Assembly (NCBI GenBank): GCA_016716405.1
Contig: JADJWK010000001.1
Span: 186,001 to 250,000, forward strand
DNA from: Candidatus Melainabacteria bacterium
Lineage (GTDB): Bacteria > Cyanobacteriota > Vampirovibrionia > Obscuribacterales > Obscuribacteraceae
Direction of reading: 5' to 3'
DNA length: 64,000 nt
The position numbers were made by a program, and so were the translations under genes. This document shows, in pieces, positions 15,377 to 24,528 of this stretch. Within the stretch, counting starts at the first letter, position 1, and each line of letters starts with the position of its first letter. Below the pieces are notes generated by a model. That model was not told where the DNA came from, searched no databases, and was given only the letters and a program-made list of their open reading frames with translations.

Positions 15377-17410
15377 ATGACCGTTCGGTGGCCTAATCCT
15401 CTGGACTATGACGAGGCAGTTCAGTTCGCTGAAGTGTCGTTCAACGATCCCGAGTTACAGAAAGGCGAAGTGGAGCTCACGCCCCTCGGTCTTCCCAGAG
15501 TGGCATCCGGTAATTTCGCCAGTGTATACCGCATGGATTGCGGATTGAAGTCCTACGCGGTCAAATGCTTTCTCCGCAATGTCTCGGGTCAGAGTCGTCG
15601 GTACTCGATGATCAGTGATTTCACATCGACATCCAGAGTGGAGCATATGGTCTATTTCGAGTATCAAAAGCAGGGAATCAAAATAGAAGGCGACTGGTTT
15701 CCCATCGTAAAGATGGACTGGGTGGACGGTCTGGGTCTCGATCAGTTCATTCGCAAGAACTGGACCAACAAAGCTCAGATAAGCAGAGTCATAAGCCAGT
15801 TCGAGACCCTCATGCTCGACTTGAAAGACAGGCGCATCGCCCACTGCGATCTGCAGCACGGAAACATCCTGGTCAAGAACGACAGCATGAGGCTGGTGGA
15901 CTATGATGGTATGTTCGTTCCAGCTATGGCAGGCGAGCCCAGCTCTGAGCTGGGGCATTCGAACTATCAGCACCGCGACCGGTCCGAGCGTGACTTCGGA
16001 CCGAGCACCGACAATTTCTCAGCCTGGATCATCTACTTCTCGCTCCTTTTTCTCAAGCTGGATCCCTCGCTCTGGCAGCGCTTCGAAGGGGGTGAAGACT
16101 GCCTGCTCTTTCGCAAGTCAGACTACAACAATCCAGCGTCATCCAGGCTCCTGGCTGAGCTGGCCAATCATGCCGTTCCGGAGATAAAAGAGAGATTTCC
16201 TCAGCTCAAGCGCATTCTGGAGTCACCGCTGGATAGAGTGCCTCCCTTTCCCGCCGACGACACCCCCCAGATTGCCCTGACCAGCCCAGCCGCGAAGCCG
16301 GCGCCGGTTTATCCGGAGCGCTGGCCGACCATTGAGCAGTATTTCCGGGCGGCTCTGCGCCCTCCCAAATCCTTCTCCGACGAAAAGCTCCGGAACTCCG
16401 TTCCTGTGCCCACGGAAGGCAAGACCACCTCGTATGTCGAGGCGGATGCCACCACAAGAGAAAGGCTGACAGTCAATAAAACTGTCATCGTGGGCTCGAG
16501 CAACATGGTCCTGCATATGATTGGCGAAGGTGGTGCCCGCCATTACGCTGTCAAATTGTTCCTGAAAGATCTACCCGACAGGCACACTCGCTATCTGGCC
16601 ATCCACCGTCACAAGAAAACCCAGTCCAATCGGTACTTCGTGCCCTTCGTCTACCAGCATAGAGGGATCTTCGTGGAGGGCAACTGGTTCCCTATCCTCA
16701 AAATGCTCTGGGTCCACGGAGAGACCATCGAGGCATATGTCAATCGCCAGCTCAAGCTCGGCAACACGGGAGCAATCGAAGAGCTCTTGCCGAAATTCGT
16801 GCGGATGATCAAGGCTCTGGCTGAAGACGGAATCGCTCATGGCGACCTGGAGCCCGGCAATATACTGGTTGACGAGGAAGGCAACCTTAAGCTGGTGGAT
16901 TACGATTGTATGTATGTACCGGCCCTGGCCAGCCTGCAGAGCTGCGAGCTCGGCATCAAACTCTATCAGCACCCGGCGCGCAGCCTGAACAATTTCGGCA
17001 ATTATCTCGACAATTTCTCGAGCCTGGCGCTTTATGGAGTCCTCTCCTGTATGACCAGGATGCCGCCTCAACAGTTCTGGCGGTGGGACACGCTTCTCAG
17101 GCAGGTTCGCAGCCAATCCTCGCAACTGAGGGGCGATGACAGGCGAGACCGGCCCCAGGGAAGACCATTGATCGGACGCGGCTCGAGCGATGGCTATCGA
17201 ATGCCCAAGCAGTATTCGAGCCAGGGAAAAGAAGAAATAAAAATCGGAATCGGACAGCCGGTTTTCGAGAAAGTGACCCACGAAGACTTGAGGGGAGACC
17301 AGAGCTTCAAAGGCTCCATGGAGCGTATGACCCGTGTACTGCAGGAGCAGCACAAACGAAGGATAGACCAGGTGTCCAGGCTCGATCTATCGATGTGGAA
17401 CCTGGCCTGA
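15377..17410 (+). CDS. Tandem double protein kinase, YegI-like
   Basis: A 677-residue protein with two kinase domains of the YegI type (about 1-300 and 340-600). Domain 1 has the lysine in 'YAVKCF' (about 61), the catalytic loop HCDLQHGN (about 155) and DYDG in place of DFG. Domain 2 has 'YAVKLF' (about 391), HGDLEPGN (about 487) and DYDC. Both keep Lys, Asp and Asn, so both could be active; both carry the family's 'D(Y)DGM(Y/F)VPA' and 'NYQH/LYQHP' segments. The long C-terminal tail is polar. Its neighbours are the divergent vWA gene and the downstream STAS-like/MshEN/PATAN gene, which likely is co-transcribed. YegI kinases normally have one kinase domain; the duplication is the unusual feature. 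Confidence 0.82.
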   Translation: MTVRWPNPLDYDEAVQFAEVSFNDPELQKGEVELTPLGLPRVASGNFASVYRMDCGLKSYAVKCFLRNVSGQSRRYSMISDFTSTSRVEHMVYFEYQKQGIKIEGDWFPIVKMDWVDGLGLDQFIRKNWTNKAQISRVISQFETLMLDLKDRRIAHCDLQHGNILVKNDSMRLVDYDGMFVPAMAGEPSSELGHSNYQHRDRSERDFGPSTDNFSAWIIYFSLLFLKLDPSLWQRFEGGEDCLLFRKSDYNNPASSRLLAELANHAVPEIKERFPQLKRILESPLDRVPPFPADDTPQIALTSPAAKPAPVYPERWPTIEQYFRAALRPPKSFSDEKLRNSVPVPTEGKTTSYVEADATTRERLTVNKTVIVGSSNMVLHMIGEGGARHYAVKLFLKDLPDRHTRYLAIHRHKKTQSNRYFVPFVYQHRGIFVEGNWFPILKMLWVHGETIEAYVNRQLKLGNTGAIEELLPKFVRMIKALAEDGIAHGDLEPGNILVDEEGNLKLVDYDCMYVPALASLQSCELGIKLYQHPARSLNNFGNYLDNFSSLALYGVLSCMTRMPPQQFWRWDTLLRQVRSQSSQLRGDDRRDRPQGRPLIGRGSSDGYRMPKQYSSQGKEEIKIGIGQPVFEKVTHEDLRGDQSFKGSMERMTRVLQEQHKRRIDQVSRLDLSMWNLA

Positions 17411-17433
17411 CCGACTTCTCAGAGAGCTATTAC

Positions 17434-19320
17434 ATGCCTGAACCACCCGAGCCCGCCTCCAGTCAACCGACAAGCAAACCGCAATATCTTACTCTCCCTT
17501 ATGACGAGACGGTTTACGCGCGCATGGATAGGCTTTTGGAGCAAGCTCGACTTCTAGATGGGATAATCATCGACTTCATGCAGATCGGTTTCTCTGTCCC
17601 GCTTGATATTCTCAACCGTCTACTCGGCTATGCAAAGAAACTTCTCGAGCCTGGCGGCATGATGATATTGATCAAGAGTGATGGAGCCATCGCCCTGACC
17701 CGGGACGATCCGGCCGGAGGTCTGGTGATCAACTCGTACGAGAGCCCTTATGGAGCCTTCATCCGCTACCCTGCTCTGGCTGACCATGCCTGCCGTACCG
17801 TAAGCGGACTCGATCGCGATCGTTTGCTCGATGGTGGCGGCACCCTGGCTCACCATATTCTTCTTGCTTCAATTCCGGTATTGACCGAGAAAGGACTGGC
17901 CGCCAAGCACGACTTCAACCTGCCTGCAAGTCAGAACTGGCTCATGCAGGCAATCGACGATTACACCCCGGTCGAGTCTCTCCTGCACAGGATGGAGGCG
18001 AGGCACAAGCAGAGCCCCCAGGAAACCCTGATAATCCTGCAAGAGCTCGACGATCAGTCCATGATCTTTCCGATTTTCAAACGAATTCAGTTTCTCTCGA
18101 GCTGTTATCAAAACCGAAAACCATTCCGTCTGGGTCATTTCATGGTAGCCTGCGGCATCCTTTCCGAGCCGCAGCTGCAGGTACTTCTGGAACAACAGCA
18201 AGAGGAAGGCTGGGACGAGGCCAACCGCACCTTCCTGGGAATCCTGACTGTTCGATCGGGATACATTTCAATGCGCCAGCTCCAGGTACTGCTCGCCGAT
18301 CAGTACCTTTACGGCGGTTACCACCGCCTCCTGGACCAGACTCTTCCTGGTGGCACCGCTGGCATCGAGGTCAACACCGTTGCCGATTCGATGATTGGAA
18401 GCCTTGGAGCCATCGACCCGCCAGGACTTCTTCAGTCTTTGAGCACAGCTAACAAGACCGGACTGCTAACCAGCGAGAACAGGGACAGAGTACTGGTGGT
18501 GGCATTTACGGAAGGTCGGCCCAGTCATGCGAAAATGAACGAGCTCAGAGGCTTCGACGCGCTCTGCGAGTTCATCACCACATGGTCGGACGGGATATTC
18601 GTATTCCGAGAGGGAGGAATATCGAGAGAACTGAACGATGAATTCCGGATATCGAGCTCCCTTGATCGGGTGTTGCTCGATTCCGCTCTTTTCGGTGACA
18701 ACATGAATCAAATTCTGAATAGTCTCGACCAGGGAAAAGAAACCGTGCTCGAGCGCGTGCCGGATTTCGCTGCGGGCTGGAAGAGCCTGGAATCAAGTTC
18801 TCTGGCTTATATCGACGAGAGCCCCGTAACCCCTGAGGATCGCACAGAGATTGCCAGGCTGGCTCTCCAATTCGACGGTCTGTCCACGCTGGACGAGGTG
18901 ATCAGAGGCTTTCCGGAATGGCCGACCCATAAGGTCATCAAGGCAGTCCATGTGCTCTACCAGAACAAACTGCTCTCCCCTCAAAAGGGTAGCCTGTTCA
19001 AACCACTGGCGGTCTTTCAGGACATTGTCCTGAAGATACGGGAGCAAATCGGCAGCGAACGCAACAAAGTTTTGCTTCATTCCTCGCTACATTACGCCCA
19101 CGGCGACTCCCCAGCCCGGATGCGCTTCCATATCGATCAGGAGGGACTTGTGTCGGTGAATGTGCAGGTGCTGAAGAGTTCGGGTGTTTCGGCCTCTCTG
19201 GTGCTCCCCGAGTTGAGACGGTGGATGGAAGCCTATATCGCCTACTGCAAACAGGAAATGAATCCGGACTCCATCGACAATCTGGTCACCGCTTCCATCG
19301 AGACAGCCAGCGCGGTCTGA
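17434..19320 (+). CDS. STAS-like, MshEN-motif and PATAN (DUF4388) multidomain protein
   Basis: A protein of about 628 residues. Residues about 20-110 resemble a STAS/anti-anti-sigma-like region ('GIIIDFMQIGFSVPLDILNRL'). A segment encoded at 18127-18198 fits the MshEN cyclic-di-GMP-binding motif (RLGxx, two hydrophobics, xxG, two hydrophobics, xxxxLxxxLxxQ). It is followed by a PATAN/DUF4388 domain from about residue 330 ('GSLGAIDPPGLLQSLSTANKTGLL'), known from cyanobacterial and Myxococcus regulators and from phosphorelay-linked proteins. The start is ATG 17434 or ATG 17395; the latter overlaps the kinase by 16 bases. It is most likely in one operon with the double kinase and might be its substrate or output module. 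Confidence 0.7.
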   Translation: MPEPPEPASSQPTSKPQYLTLPYDETVYARMDRLLEQARLLDGIIIDFMQIGFSVPLDILNRLLGYAKKLLEPGGMMILIKSDGAIALTRDDPAGGLVINSYESPYGAFIRYPALADHACRTVSGLDRDRLLDGGGTLAHHILLASIPVLTEKGLAAKHDFNLPASQNWLMQAIDDYTPVESLLHRMEARHKQSPQETLIILQELDDQSMIFPIFKRIQFLSSCYQNRKPFRLGHFMVACGILSEPQLQVLLEQQQEEGWDEANRTFLGILTVRSGYISMRQLQVLLADQYLYGGYHRLLDQTLPGGTAGIEVNTVADSMIGSLGAIDPPGLLQSLSTANKTGLLTSENRDRVLVVAFTEGRPSHAKMNELRGFDALCEFITTWSDGIFVFREGGISRELNDEFRISSSLDRVLLDSALFGDNMNQILNSLDQGKETVLERVPDFAAGWKSLESSSLAYIDESPVTPEDRTEIARLALQFDGLSTLDEVIRGFPEWPTHKVIKAVHVLYQNKLLSPQKGSLFKPLAVFQDIVLKIREQIGSERNKVLLHSSLHYAHGDSPARMRFHIDQEGLVSVNVQVLKSSGVSASLVLPELRRWMEAYIAYCKQEMNPDSIDNLVTASIETASAV

Positions 19321-19327
19321 CCCCGGC

Positions 19328-21847
19328 TCAACTCCCGGGATGCTTCCACTGCATCAAGCCGCTCTCGATGAGAAGCGCCGCCGCCCTCCATTTCAAATAA
19401 GAAGGCACGCCGGTGAGCTTCTTGAAGATTGCATCGAGAGTGCAGTTGCCATCGGCCAGGCGGTGCAGATCCTGCATCACCGCAATCTCCTGAGGGGTGA
19501 CATCGGCCTCCCTGGAGACGGCTTCGATAGCTTCGGGGTTATTCATCCCTCTCACAAGGATCGTCCCTTTCGGAACCACCGTCAGGGCAGCATTCATCTT
19601 GTCCTCGGCAAGAGCGGCTTCCATCAAGCAGTACTCGATGGAATGGAGCTCCGAGGGTGATGTCGCTTCGGCTTCTGTCGGACGCCTTTGCTGGAAATTG
19701 TAGTGACCGCGCTTGAAAGTAATGATGAACTCGCATACAGCCTGCATTCCCGAGAACTCACCCATGGAGGCCTGCTTCGGGATACCGTCGATGAAGCTGC
19801 AGACGAATTGCTGGCCGACTTCGTTGTCTACGGTGAGCACGCCGGTATTCTCGCTTGTGGAGATAGACTGGAGAAGATCGGCAGCGTTGAGCACGCCCAG
19901 AGTTCCGGCAATCTCGGTGGACTCTTTGGGTTGAAAGTCCGCCGGCACATTGCTTGCTTTGCAGCTTCCCACACCACCGAGCATCTCTTTGATGTATGAG
20001 AGAGTCAGGTCCGCTCTTCTGATCAGATCCTCCCGGCTCTGCCCGTCCTGGGGATAGGAAACCAGGGCGATGGCAAAAGGCAGCTCGGTAATCCCGCCTG
20101 CCCAGGAGGTCCGCGTATCGAGCAGGGAACGGACACGCTCGAGATGCATAGCCGCCATGTCCTCATCGGCGCCTTCGAGCACCGCGGCAATCACATCGTC
20201 TTGATACCTGATCAGAAAATTGGTGGCACCACGCTCGGGCACCAGACGCCTGCTCACCGGCAAGACCGTCGTGAGCAGCTGGCCTACCTCGGTGAGCCAG
20301 CGATGCCGCATCTCGGAGGGGAAACGCACGAGATCGGGAGCAGAGAAATCAGCCCGGATGAGCATAAAGCAGAAAGAGCCTGACCGCTCATCGGCACGCT
20401 CCATCACTTTCGGGAGAAGCTCCTGGAAATAGGTCATATTGCCCAGACCGGTGACAGGATCAGCCCAGCGCTCGTCTTCTTCCTCCTCCCTGGCGACCAG
20501 CTCGAGATAGAGACCGACGACGGTGTCCCGGAAGCGCTCCAGGCTGCGCACCCTCTCCGGTGGCAACGCCTTTCCCTGCCGAACGAAGATAGCCAGGAGC
20601 CCCAGTCCGATGTTAGCCTGTTGAAGAGGAAGATAGAGAATCCTCCCGATCTGGAATTGTCTGGCCAGAGGCTCGAAACCCATGCGCTTGAGCTGCATGG
20701 GACCGATCTCGATGCTCTTCTTGCTCATATTGCGTGCGTCGGTGAGCTCCCGATGGTCGATACGCTTGAGCATCTCCACGCCATCCACGCCGAAACCGCT
20801 TTCTTTCTCGATCTTGACACCACCGGCGCCATCAGTCCGGAAGAAGACCACAAAATCGATATAGTCTGCATAAAGAGTCTTTAGACCTTCGATGAGCTTG
20901 GTGGAAAACTCATAAGAAGTGACACATTTGGCCAGCACCCTGTCCACCTGAATGGCGAAGACCCCTGTCTCCACAGCGGCCATCTCGCCGCCGGCGTCCT
21001 CGTTGTTGGCGCTTCGCTGGACGGCATCCTCGAATTTCTGGCGCTCGCTGAGACGATCTCCTTCCTGAAACTTGCCCTGCTCCTCCTCTCTGAGCTCCGC
21101 GACTTTGCGCATGAGCACAGCCAGGCTGCCCCCCAGCTCACGGAATTCCGAGGTGGCGTAGGTGAGCGTGGTGGCCATTCTCACCTCGGCGTCGGTAAAG
21201 CGATTGGCGAGCATGGCGGTAAGCTTGTCCACGCATGAGCCCAGTAGACGAACGGAATAGCCGAAGATAGACTCGCAGAAAATTACCGCGCACAACCAGA
21301 TAGCAAGGATAGCAATAAGCACCGATCCGAAAGGTATCGCCGCCCTGACGGTAGCCAACGTGTCGGCTTTGAGAATGACCGAGGAAGAGTCCATGGGAAG
21401 CCCGATATGCAAACGGCTACCGTCCGGACGCTGGAGCACCGAATCGTAATAGCGATGATCGCGAATCTTGATCTCCTGAGACTTGATCGGAATCCTCCGG
21501 GTGGGCGGAGCGAAAGACGCAGTGGCCGACATTACTTGATTGTTCTGGTCGGTGATGAAACACCACGATAGACCGTAACGTCGCACCAGATCCATGCTCT
21601 CGAAGCTGGACGGAATCTTGCCGGCAAGCTCGGCATCGATGCTCGAGGCAATGTACCGGCCGAGCAAAGGCGAGGTCAGGGGAGTCACCGAAACAGCGAA
21701 AATGAAAGCGATCACGCAGGTAGGAGCCAGAATGAGACCCAGCCGGATGCTGGCCCGGTCCAGCAAAGAAAGAAGAAACTGGCGCCTGCTATCTTGCCGG
21801 GCGCCCTTCGCATCGTCTCTCGACTGTTTCGAATTGGCCAAGTTCAC
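19328..21847 (-). CDS. Membrane sensor with degenerate GGDEF and PATAN (DUF4388) domains
   Basis: An 839-residue protein starting at GTG 21847. Two transmembrane helices (about 35-57 and 170-195) flank an extracytoplasmic sensor region. Then come a linker with coiled coil, a GAF-like region, a GGDEF-fold domain (from 'DPVTGLGNMTYF', about 470) and a C-terminal PATAN domain ('GTLGVLNAADLLQSISTSENTGVL'). The GGDEF signature is replaced by RYQDD near residue 547, so diguanylate cyclase activity is unlikely. The gene converges with the PATAN gene at 19320 with only seven bases between them, and the two PATAN domains are clearly related. A role as receptor in the same pathway is plausible but inferred. 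Confidence 0.78.
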   Translation of the reverse strand: MNLANSKQSRDDAKGARQDSRRQFLLSLLDRASIRLGLILAPTCVIAFIFAVSVTPLTSPLLGRYIASSIDAELAGKIPSSFESMDLVRRYGLSWCFITDQNNQVMSATASFAPPTRRIPIKSQEIKIRDHRYYDSVLQRPDGSRLHIGLPMDSSSVILKADTLATVRAAIPFGSVLIAILAIWLCAVIFCESIFGYSVRLLGSCVDKLTAMLANRFTDAEVRMATTLTYATSEFRELGGSLAVLMRKVAELREEEQGKFQEGDRLSERQKFEDAVQRSANNEDAGGEMAAVETGVFAIQVDRVLAKCVTSYEFSTKLIEGLKTLYADYIDFVVFFRTDGAGGVKIEKESGFGVDGVEMLKRIDHRELTDARNMSKKSIEIGPMQLKRMGFEPLARQFQIGRILYLPLQQANIGLGLLAIFVRQGKALPPERVRSLERFRDTVVGLYLELVAREEEEDERWADPVTGLGNMTYFQELLPKVMERADERSGSFCFMLIRADFSAPDLVRFPSEMRHRWLTEVGQLLTTVLPVSRRLVPERGATNFLIRYQDDVIAAVLEGADEDMAAMHLERVRSLLDTRTSWAGGITELPFAIALVSYPQDGQSREDLIRRADLTLSYIKEMLGGVGSCKASNVPADFQPKESTEIAGTLGVLNAADLLQSISTSENTGVLTVDNEVGQQFVCSFIDGIPKQASMGEFSGMQAVCEFIITFKRGHYNFQQRRPTEAEATSPSELHSIEYCLMEAALAEDKMNAALTVVPKGTILVRGMNNPEAIEAVSREADVTPQEIAVMQDLHRLADGNCTLDAIFKKLTGVPSYLKWRAAALLIESGLMQWKHPGS

Positions 21848-21941
21848 CTGATAAGGTCACTTATATATGTAAGTTCTCAGATGAAATGTTCCACCAAAGC
21901 CCCCGGCTGGAACACTGTCCGATAACCGTTCTTTGTCGGAT

Positions 21942-22811
21942 CTAAACCACAGCCAGCGTGACAGGGTTGAATTGCATCGGGTAGACCTCTTGCAACCTGT
22001 CCTGCCAGTACTGGCAGCGAGAAGCCAGTGCCGGTGTACGATTGATGAAATCGAGCAGCAGATCGTAGCTGGAAAGACTGCCGAGATCGTATTTACAGAA
22101 AGAGGAAAGCAGGATGAGCTCGGCGTCGCGCGCACGCCCCTGGGCAACAGCCCGACCGGCTGCTTCCATCAGAGCCTGCCGGGAAGGCGGCGTCAGGGGA
22201 GGGAGCTCGAACTGGCAATCCCGATCGAGATACTCGTTTTCGACGAATCGACCCAGCCTGTCGTTGAGGAAACAGTCGAACATCAGATGCAATCTGGGAG
22301 ACCGACTGAAATTGTAGGCAGCATGGATAGTCTGGGAAGGGCTGAGCTTCCAGAGATGCCCTTTTTTCAAATGGATTCGCCTGCCGGGAAGGACGACAGC
22401 AGCGTCCTGGCTGGTGACGATAGGCAGATGCAGGCGCAGGCGACCGGTGCCAGGCCGGCAGTAACTGTTGTCGTGATCCATATGCTCGAACACGAAAGCT
22501 CCGGGGTCCAGGCGAAGAAGCCTGGCGCATGCGACCTTGAAGCCCAGCCCGGCGACGAATTCCATGGTGGCCGGAAGACTGTCCATGAGAGGAGCGACCG
22601 AGGCGTCCGGAGCGTCCCCGAACGAGAAGTCCGTCTCTTTTCCTTCCGGGCTCATCAGAACCGCGACTTTGAGACCAGGGCTGGCATGTTCGGAATAAGG
22701 CTCGTACCAGTCTATGGGACAGTCGGCGATCTCGTCCTCGATAGCTTCTACAACTGCCGACTCCACACGGAAGAGCTGAGAGATGTAGCGCCGATCGTCC
22801 CGATAAACCAT
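21942..22811 (-). CDS. Aspartyl/asparaginyl beta-hydroxylase-family oxygenase
   Basis: A protein of about 289 residues. It carries the double-stranded beta-helix pattern of Fe(II)/2-oxoglutarate oxygenases of the Asp/Asn hydroxylase family: 'EHMDHDNSY' (HxD), 'RLHLPIVT', 'KGHLWKLSPSQTIHAAYNFS' (distal His) and 'PRLHLMFDC' (Arg for 2-oxoglutarate). Some relatives hydroxylate free amino acids, such as proline, so the substrate cannot be assigned. The N- and C-terminal thirds are not typical of the catalytic domain. I start at ATG 22811, which follows a GAGG site; a TTG two codons upstream is possible. Confidence 0.75.
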   Translation of the reverse strand: MVYRDDRRYISQLFRVESAVVEAIEDEIADCPIDWYEPYSEHASPGLKVAVLMSPEGKETDFSFGDAPDASVAPLMDSLPATMEFVAGLGFKVACARLLRLDPGAFVFEHMDHDNSYCRPGTGRLRLHLPIVTSQDAAVVLPGRRIHLKKGHLWKLSPSQTIHAAYNFSRSPRLHLMFDCFLNDRLGRFVENEYLDRDCQFELPPLTPPSRQALMEAAGRAVAQGRARDAELILLSSFCKYDLGSLSSYDLLLDFINRTPALASRCQYWQDRLQEVYPMQFNPVTLAVV

Positions 22812-23045
22812 AAGCAAACAACCTCATCGCTTACTGAGCTAAGGAATACAGGCACAGCGCCCAACTCTTAAGAAAGGATAAAGACAATTATGTAAGGAGC
22901 ACAACCTGTTGTCATCCAGGCGAAGAATAACAAGTGATAATCTTTCCTCGCCCCCTGGCGCTTCTCCACCCACAAACCCTGACCAGAAGCCGGGCAAGAC
23001 GAGCGCCGCCGATCCCTCGAAAGAGTTGCCAAGAGTCGATCTTGG

Positions 23046-23642
23046 TTAATCTATGTGAAGTTCTCTGATCGTCCGGTAACGGGTTTCCACAGCAGCAGCC
23101 TCCACCAGACGGTTCGCCTTTTTCAACATCAGGGCATAGTTCTGCAAAACCGGCATCAGCTCCGGGTGCGCTTTCCCGTATTCCTTTTCACGCACCTCCA
23201 GAGTTCGCTTATAGAGAATTTCGGCCCTGGGGTAGAGGCGCCTGGCGCTATAGAGCATGGCCAGATTGTGGTAGTTGATCGCCGTTTCCCGGTGGTCCTC
23301 ACCATAAAGGCTCAGCTTGATATCGAGCGAGCGCTCATAGTTCTCTTCAGCCAGACCGTACTTGCCCTGGCTGTGATAGAGGGCAGCCAGATTGTTGGCG
23401 CTCTTGGAGAGCCGATCCTGGTCTGCCTCTCCGGCCTGGCGCCAGGCATCACCGCCTGAGCCCGCCTCGATACCGGCAAGCTGCTCGGCGATTGCCAGTG
23501 CTTTCAAATAGCACTCCTCGGCTTTGACGGTTCTCTTCTTCTCGAAATGCTCGTTACCCTGATTGACCAGTTCGGTCCATTCCCGGATTCGTTCTTCAGT
23601 AGCGGTTTTCGGTTCTCCGTCCGTGCGGCTCTCGGTAGCCAT
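23046..23642 (-). CDS. TPR protein of the kinesin-light-chain type
   Basis: A 198-residue cytoplasmic protein made of about three 42-residue tetratricopeptide repeats of the kinesin-light-chain (TPR_12) kind. They can be seen in 'NNLAALYHSQGKYGLAEENYERSLDI' and 'NYHNLAMLYSARRLYPRAEILYKRTL'. It should be a protein-protein adaptor. The ATG has an AAGGAG site 7 bases upstream. Nothing around it identifies a partner. Confidence 0.85.
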   Translation of the reverse strand: MATESRTDGEPKTATEERIREWTELVNQGNEHFEKKRTVKAEECYLKALAIAEQLAGIEAGSGGDAWRQAGEADQDRLSKSANNLAALYHSQGKYGLAEENYERSLDIKLSLYGEDHRETAINYHNLAMLYSARRLYPRAEILYKRTLEVREKEYGKAHPELMPVLQNYALMLKKANRLVEAAAVETRYRTIRELHID

Positions 23643-23904
23643 ATGGTCTCCTTGCGGCTGATAAGCACATTTAAGTATAAAACCCCTTGCGCACCCATAC
23701 GTTTGTATGTATCATGATGAGCATGAACACGGTAGAAGTCAGCGCCTCCTCTATACTCACACCACAGTCCCACAACAGGCGCCCTGGCTGGCCTCTAACA
23801 GTGTATTCACCAATCAGAAAGCATGTCCCCAAGTTTCCCAGCAAACGCAATGACGACTACAGACTCAGGGGACAAATTGTTCTGAACTCGAAGTGAAGAT
23901 TAAC

Positions 23905-23949
23905 GCTCCCGAACTCATAAGAAAGGAGAGGACCGGGATGTTCGGGAGC
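23905..23949 (+). other. Stem-loop with Shine-Dalgarno in its loop
   Basis: GCTCCCGAAC (23905-23914) pairs perfectly with GTTCGGGAGC (23940-23949). The 25-nt loop carries AAAGGAGAGG and the first two bases of an ATG. This would couple folding with translation of the mini-frame below. Confidence 0.45.
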
Positions 23950-23967
23950 TCTATCTTCTTCAGCTGA
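23938..23967 (+). CDS. Possible nine-codon leader peptide
   Basis: An ATG 7 bases after AAAGGAGAGG opens a frame of nine codons, MFGSSIFFS, closed by TGA. The strong ribosome site on so short a frame, its overlap with a stem-loop and the terminator-like hairpin 100 bases downstream resemble an attenuator layout. It could equally be chance. Confidence 0.25.
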   Translation: MFGSSIFFS

Positions 23968-24065
23968 AGCTCGCGATTCAGCTTAAAAAGTCGCAACAAT
24001 CTGAAAAGCCGCAAATGCGCGCCTGCCGACAAATTTAATCCTGATCTCTCTATATGCTGCTGCCC

Positions 24066-24097
24066 GGAAAGCGTCCTGTAATCCCAGGACGCTTTCC
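24066..24097 (+). terminator. Terminator-like hairpin upstream of the pilin genes
   Basis: A perfect 13-bp stem (24066-24078 with 24085-24097) and a 6-nt loop, followed by TCTTTGC. It lies 130 bases upstream of the first pilin start. Confidence 0.55.
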
Positions 24098-24229
24098 TCT
24101 TTGCTACGATAGAAATAGCCTTGTACGAAACCAATTTGCCCAAATTCAGCACGATTACGGTGTATGCTCAGTACACCAGGTGACTGGTGCTCGGACTTAC
24201 AGCCGGAGCAATTATTTGGGGGCAAATAC

Positions 24230-24484
24230 GTGACGCCTGCAAACACAATCCAGAGAAGACGGAACAGACGTCTCCGGGGACAAGCGATTAGCGAATACGC
24301 CATGATCCTGGCCTTCGTGGCGATCATCGTGGCCATGGTTTTCGCTTTTGCTCCGGGCAAGTTGGCGCCGGCGGTCTCGGGAGCGTTCTCCAGAATGGCT
24401 CAAGAATTGAACAACATGACTGCATATGCCGATTCAGTCTCGATGATCAGCAATTTTTTCGATACTGCCCTGTTCACGAACTGA
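24230..24484 (+). CDS. Flp/Fap-type pilin (type IVb), copy 1
   Basis: An 84-residue prepilin. A short basic leader (RRRNRRLRG) precedes QAISEYAMILAFVAIIVAMVFAF, which fits the Flp prepilin site: Gly before the cut, Glu-Tyr near +5/+6 and a hydrophobic helix. It would be cleaved by a TadV-type peptidase and assembled by a Tad system, none of whose genes are in this window. I choose GTG 24230, after a GGGGG run, because it gives exactly the length of the second pilin; the frame is open upstream to 24164. Confidence 0.8.
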   Translation: MTPANTIQRRRNRRLRGQAISEYAMILAFVAIIVAMVFAFAPGKLAPAVSGAFSRMAQELNNMTAYADSVSMISNFFDTALFTN

Positions 24485-24528
24485 CGGATGTATGATGGAA
24501 ATAGGCTCAAACCAGGCTCTCGCCATCA

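Larger units (their letters stand above)
23643..24229. other. Intergenic region upstream of the Flp pilin genes
   Basis: About 590 bases. It contains the upstream sequence of the minus-strand TPR gene, a possible leader peptide (23938-23967) and hairpins at 23905-23949 and 24066-24097. No larger gene is visible. Confidence 0.5.
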
